6,916 nt of DNA from Chloroflexota bacterium. GTDB taxonomy: Bacteria > Chloroflexota > Dehalococcoidia > UBA1151 > TMED-70. Of this stretch, positions 5,401-6,916 are shown piece after piece. Position 1 is the stretch's first letter. Each line of letters starts with the position of its first letter. The notes under the pieces are model-generated. The model did not search any database, was not told the origin of the DNA, and saw only the letters and a program-made list of their open reading frames with translations. Location: contig PBLU01000013.1 of assembly GCA_002721875.1 (NCBI GenBank), positions 1 through 6,916 on the forward strand, in the 5' to 3' direction. The position numbers and the translations under genes were made by a program.

Positions 5401-6837
5401 TTGCTAGACCTTGAGAAATATTCATCAAACGGCTCATTTGATGAATTTATAACTGACAAAAAAAAATTTAGATCAAACAGATCTAAAATATTTGAATACC
5501 TCGAATCACTTTCAAAAGATGAATTAAATGATGTAATTGCTGCAAAAGATAATGCTATTAGGTCAATGGGTATTACATTTAGAGTATATGGTGAGAAAAA
5601 TACTATTCAAGATAAACTCTGGCCTTTAGATTTTATACCTAGAATTATCTTAATGTCAGAGTGGAAGAAAATTTCTGAAGGATTAATTCAAAGATGTAAA
5701 GCTCTAAATATGTTTATAGAAGATTGCTATAATGAACAATCCTTCTTGAATTCAGGATTTATGGATCCTAAGCTTATATTAAATTCTCCTTCATATCTTA
5801 AAGAATGTGAAGGAATGAAATTAAAGTACTCTGCATGGGCTCACATTTGTGGGACCGATTTAGTTAGAGATAAAGATGGAAAATTTTATGTACTTGAAGA
5901 TAACCTAAGAGTTCCATCTGGTGTTTCATACATGATTGAAAATAGAATGGTCATGAAAAGAGTTTTTCCTGAATTATTCAGTGACTATGGTGTTTTACCT
6001 GTAGATGAGTATAATTCAAAGCTATATTCAACCCTAGCTTCACTCTCAGAATCTAGTAATCCAGAAATAGTACTACTTACTCCCGGTGTTTATAATTCAG
6101 CTTATTTTGAACATTCTTATCTAGCACAGCAATTGGGAATTGAACTAGTTGAAGGATCTGATTTAGTAATTGGAAAAGATGGTTATTTATACAAAAAGAC
6201 AATAAGTGGATTAGTAAAAGTTGATGTAGTTTACAGAAGAATAAATGATGATTTTTTAGATCCCCTAGCATGGAATAAAAATTCAACTTTAGGAGTACCT
6301 GGTTTAATTAAAGCTTGGCAAGAAAAAAAAGTTATCATAGTTAATGCACCTGGATCAGGTATTGCTGATGATAAGGCAATATATTCTTTTGTACCTGACA
6401 TGATTAAGTTTTATTTAAATGAAAAGCCTATATTGAATAATATAAAAACTTACCTTTGTTCAAATGAAGATGATCAAAACTTTGTATTAGAAAACATTAA
6501 AGATCTTGTCATAAAACCAGTAAACGAATCGGGCGGATACGGAATAGTGATAGGAAGAAATGCTAGTAATAACCTAATCAAAAACACTATTAAAAAAATT
6601 AAAGAAAATCCTAGAAACTTCGTAGCTCAACCTTTTATAACATTGTCAACTGGGCCAACTTATATGTCTGGTGACATAGATTCACGCTACATGGACTTAA
6701 GACCCTTTATTTTATCAGGTAAAAATGACTATGTTTCTCTTGGAGGTCTAACTCGAGTTGCCTTAAAGAAGGGATCATATATAGTTAATTCTTCACAAGG
6801 TGGAGGAAGTAAAGATACCTGGATAGTAAATAAATAA
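5401..6837 (+). CDS. Circularly permuted ATP-grasp type 2 family protein (COG2308; DUF404/DUF407), predicted peptide ligase
   Basis: Full length at 478 codons from TTG5401. Positions below count from TTG5389, 4 codons earlier. The N-terminal helical part ends MGITFRVYG (60-68). Then come DKDGKFYVLEDNLRVPSGVS (161-180) with ENRMVMKRVFPELF (184-197), DVVYRRINDDFLDPLAW (279-295), LGVPGLIKAW, ANDK-type GIADDKA (324-330), VIKPVNESGGYG (374-385) and FVAQPF (411-416). The end, GGLTRVALKKGS plus SSQGGGSKDTWI, is also diagnostic. The family is predicted to form amide bonds with ATP; substrates are unknown. No ATG precedes conserved sequence. GGAAG (5391-5395) lies 5 bases before TTG5401, and the predicted transcript start is near 5386, so I prefer this start over TTG5389. 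The stop overlaps the alpha-E start by one base (TAATG). Confidence 0.94.
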   Translation: MLDLEKYSSNGSFDEFITDKKKFRSNRSKIFEYLESLSKDELNDVIAAKDNAIRSMGITFRVYGEKNTIQDKLWPLDFIPRIILMSEWKKISEGLIQRCKALNMFIEDCYNEQSFLNSGFMDPKLILNSPSYLKECEGMKLKYSAWAHICGTDLVRDKDGKFYVLEDNLRVPSGVSYMIENRMVMKRVFPELFSDYGVLPVDEYNSKLYSTLASLSESSNPEIVLLTPGVYNSAYFEHSYLAQQLGIELVEGSDLVIGKDGYLYKKTISGLVKVDVVYRRINDDFLDPLAWNKNSTLGVPGLIKAWQEKKVIIVNAPGSGIADDKAIYSFVPDMIKFYLNEKPILNNIKTYLCSNEDDQNFVLENIKDLVIKPVNESGGYGIVIGRNASNNLIKNTIKKIKENPRNFVAQPFITLSTGPTYMSGDIDSRYMDLRPFILSGKNDYVSLGGLTRVALKKGSYIVNSSQGGGSKDTWIVNK

Positions 6838-6916
6838 TGCTTAGTAGTGATGCAGAACATTTTTATTGGTTATCAAGATATGCAGAGAGAGCAGAAAATA
6901 CAGCAAGATTAGTAAA
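6837..6916 (+). CDS. Alpha-E domain protein (COG2307/DUF403), 5' part only
   Basis: Only 26 complete codons are in view before the right edge. The N-terminus contains HFYWLSRYAERAENTARLV (residues 8-26), the hallmark start of alpha-E proteins, which are all-helical and of unknown biochemistry. In many bacteria alpha-E follows, or is fused to, a COG2308 ATP-grasp protein, as here. The ATG at 6837-6839 overlaps the preceding stop in TAATG, so translation is probably coupled; there is no strong separate ribosome site. A transglutaminase-like gene often comes next in this neighbourhood and may lie outside the window. Confidence 0.9.
   Translation, partial: MLSSDAEHFYWLSRYAERAENTARLV

Noticed and set aside
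5285..5437. 51-residue N-terminal extension of the Anbu gene from an upstream ATG at 5437
   Set aside because: It would bury the catalytic N-terminal Thr, overlaps the divergent ATP-grasp gene and its promoter, and the family starts at MTYC.
6077..6286. Minus-strand 69-codon open frame inside the ATP-grasp gene
   Set aside because: It is antisense to a conserved catalytic region, and its translation is low-complexity Leu/His/Asn.

Overview
The window is about 6.9 kb of A+T-rich, tightly packed bacterial DNA. Gaps are about 115 bases or less apart from the roughly 180-base riboswitch leader, adjacent genes overlap by 1 to 6 bases, and the tRNA gene encodes its CCA end. Small intergenic gaps, low G+C and this gene set suit a streamlined, probably planktonic (marine-type) bacterium that imports cobalamin. 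The two lipoprotein-like genes show exported proteins. I cannot name the clade from sequence alone.

Region 1 (1-1444, minus strand) is a cobalamin-controlled import operon. A consensus -10 sits just upstream of a compact cobalamin riboswitch. This is followed by a hairpin that hides a Shine-Dalgarno-like sequence and a second hairpin that hides the start codon. The first gene is a BtuC/FecCD-type permease. It overlaps by 4 bases (ATGA) a lipoprotein gene that runs off the left edge and carries Asp/His/Glu-rich tandem repeats suggestive of metal binding.

Region 2 (1432-3207, plus strand) is a three-gene run: an unrecognised exported, probably lipid-anchored protein, an unrecognised single-pass membrane protein of 84 residues, and an octopine/nopaline-type opine dehydrogenase. 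Its 5' end lies back-to-back on the riboswitch promoter. Its 3' end meets a convergent Ldh2-family malate/lactate dehydrogenase (3202-4320, minus strand) in the shared palindrome TTATAA, which supplies both stop codons inside a putative terminator stem.

Region 3 (4425-4536) holds tRNA-Lys(CTT) and a compact hairpin between convergent transcripts.

Region 4 (4553-6916) is a head-to-head locus. A proteasome-like Anbu peptidase reads left. A circularly permuted ATP-grasp protein (COG2308) and an alpha-E domain protein (COG2307, cut by the right edge) read right. The partnership is known from comparative genomics as a predicted peptide synthesis/modification system whose product is not established. 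The promoter and ribosome-site geometry here point to a TTG start for the ATP-grasp gene.

The best leads are the riboswitch with its two-hairpin expression platform and the Anbu/ATP-grasp/alpha-E locus. I see no mobile element, CRISPR array, origin or complete novel defence system.
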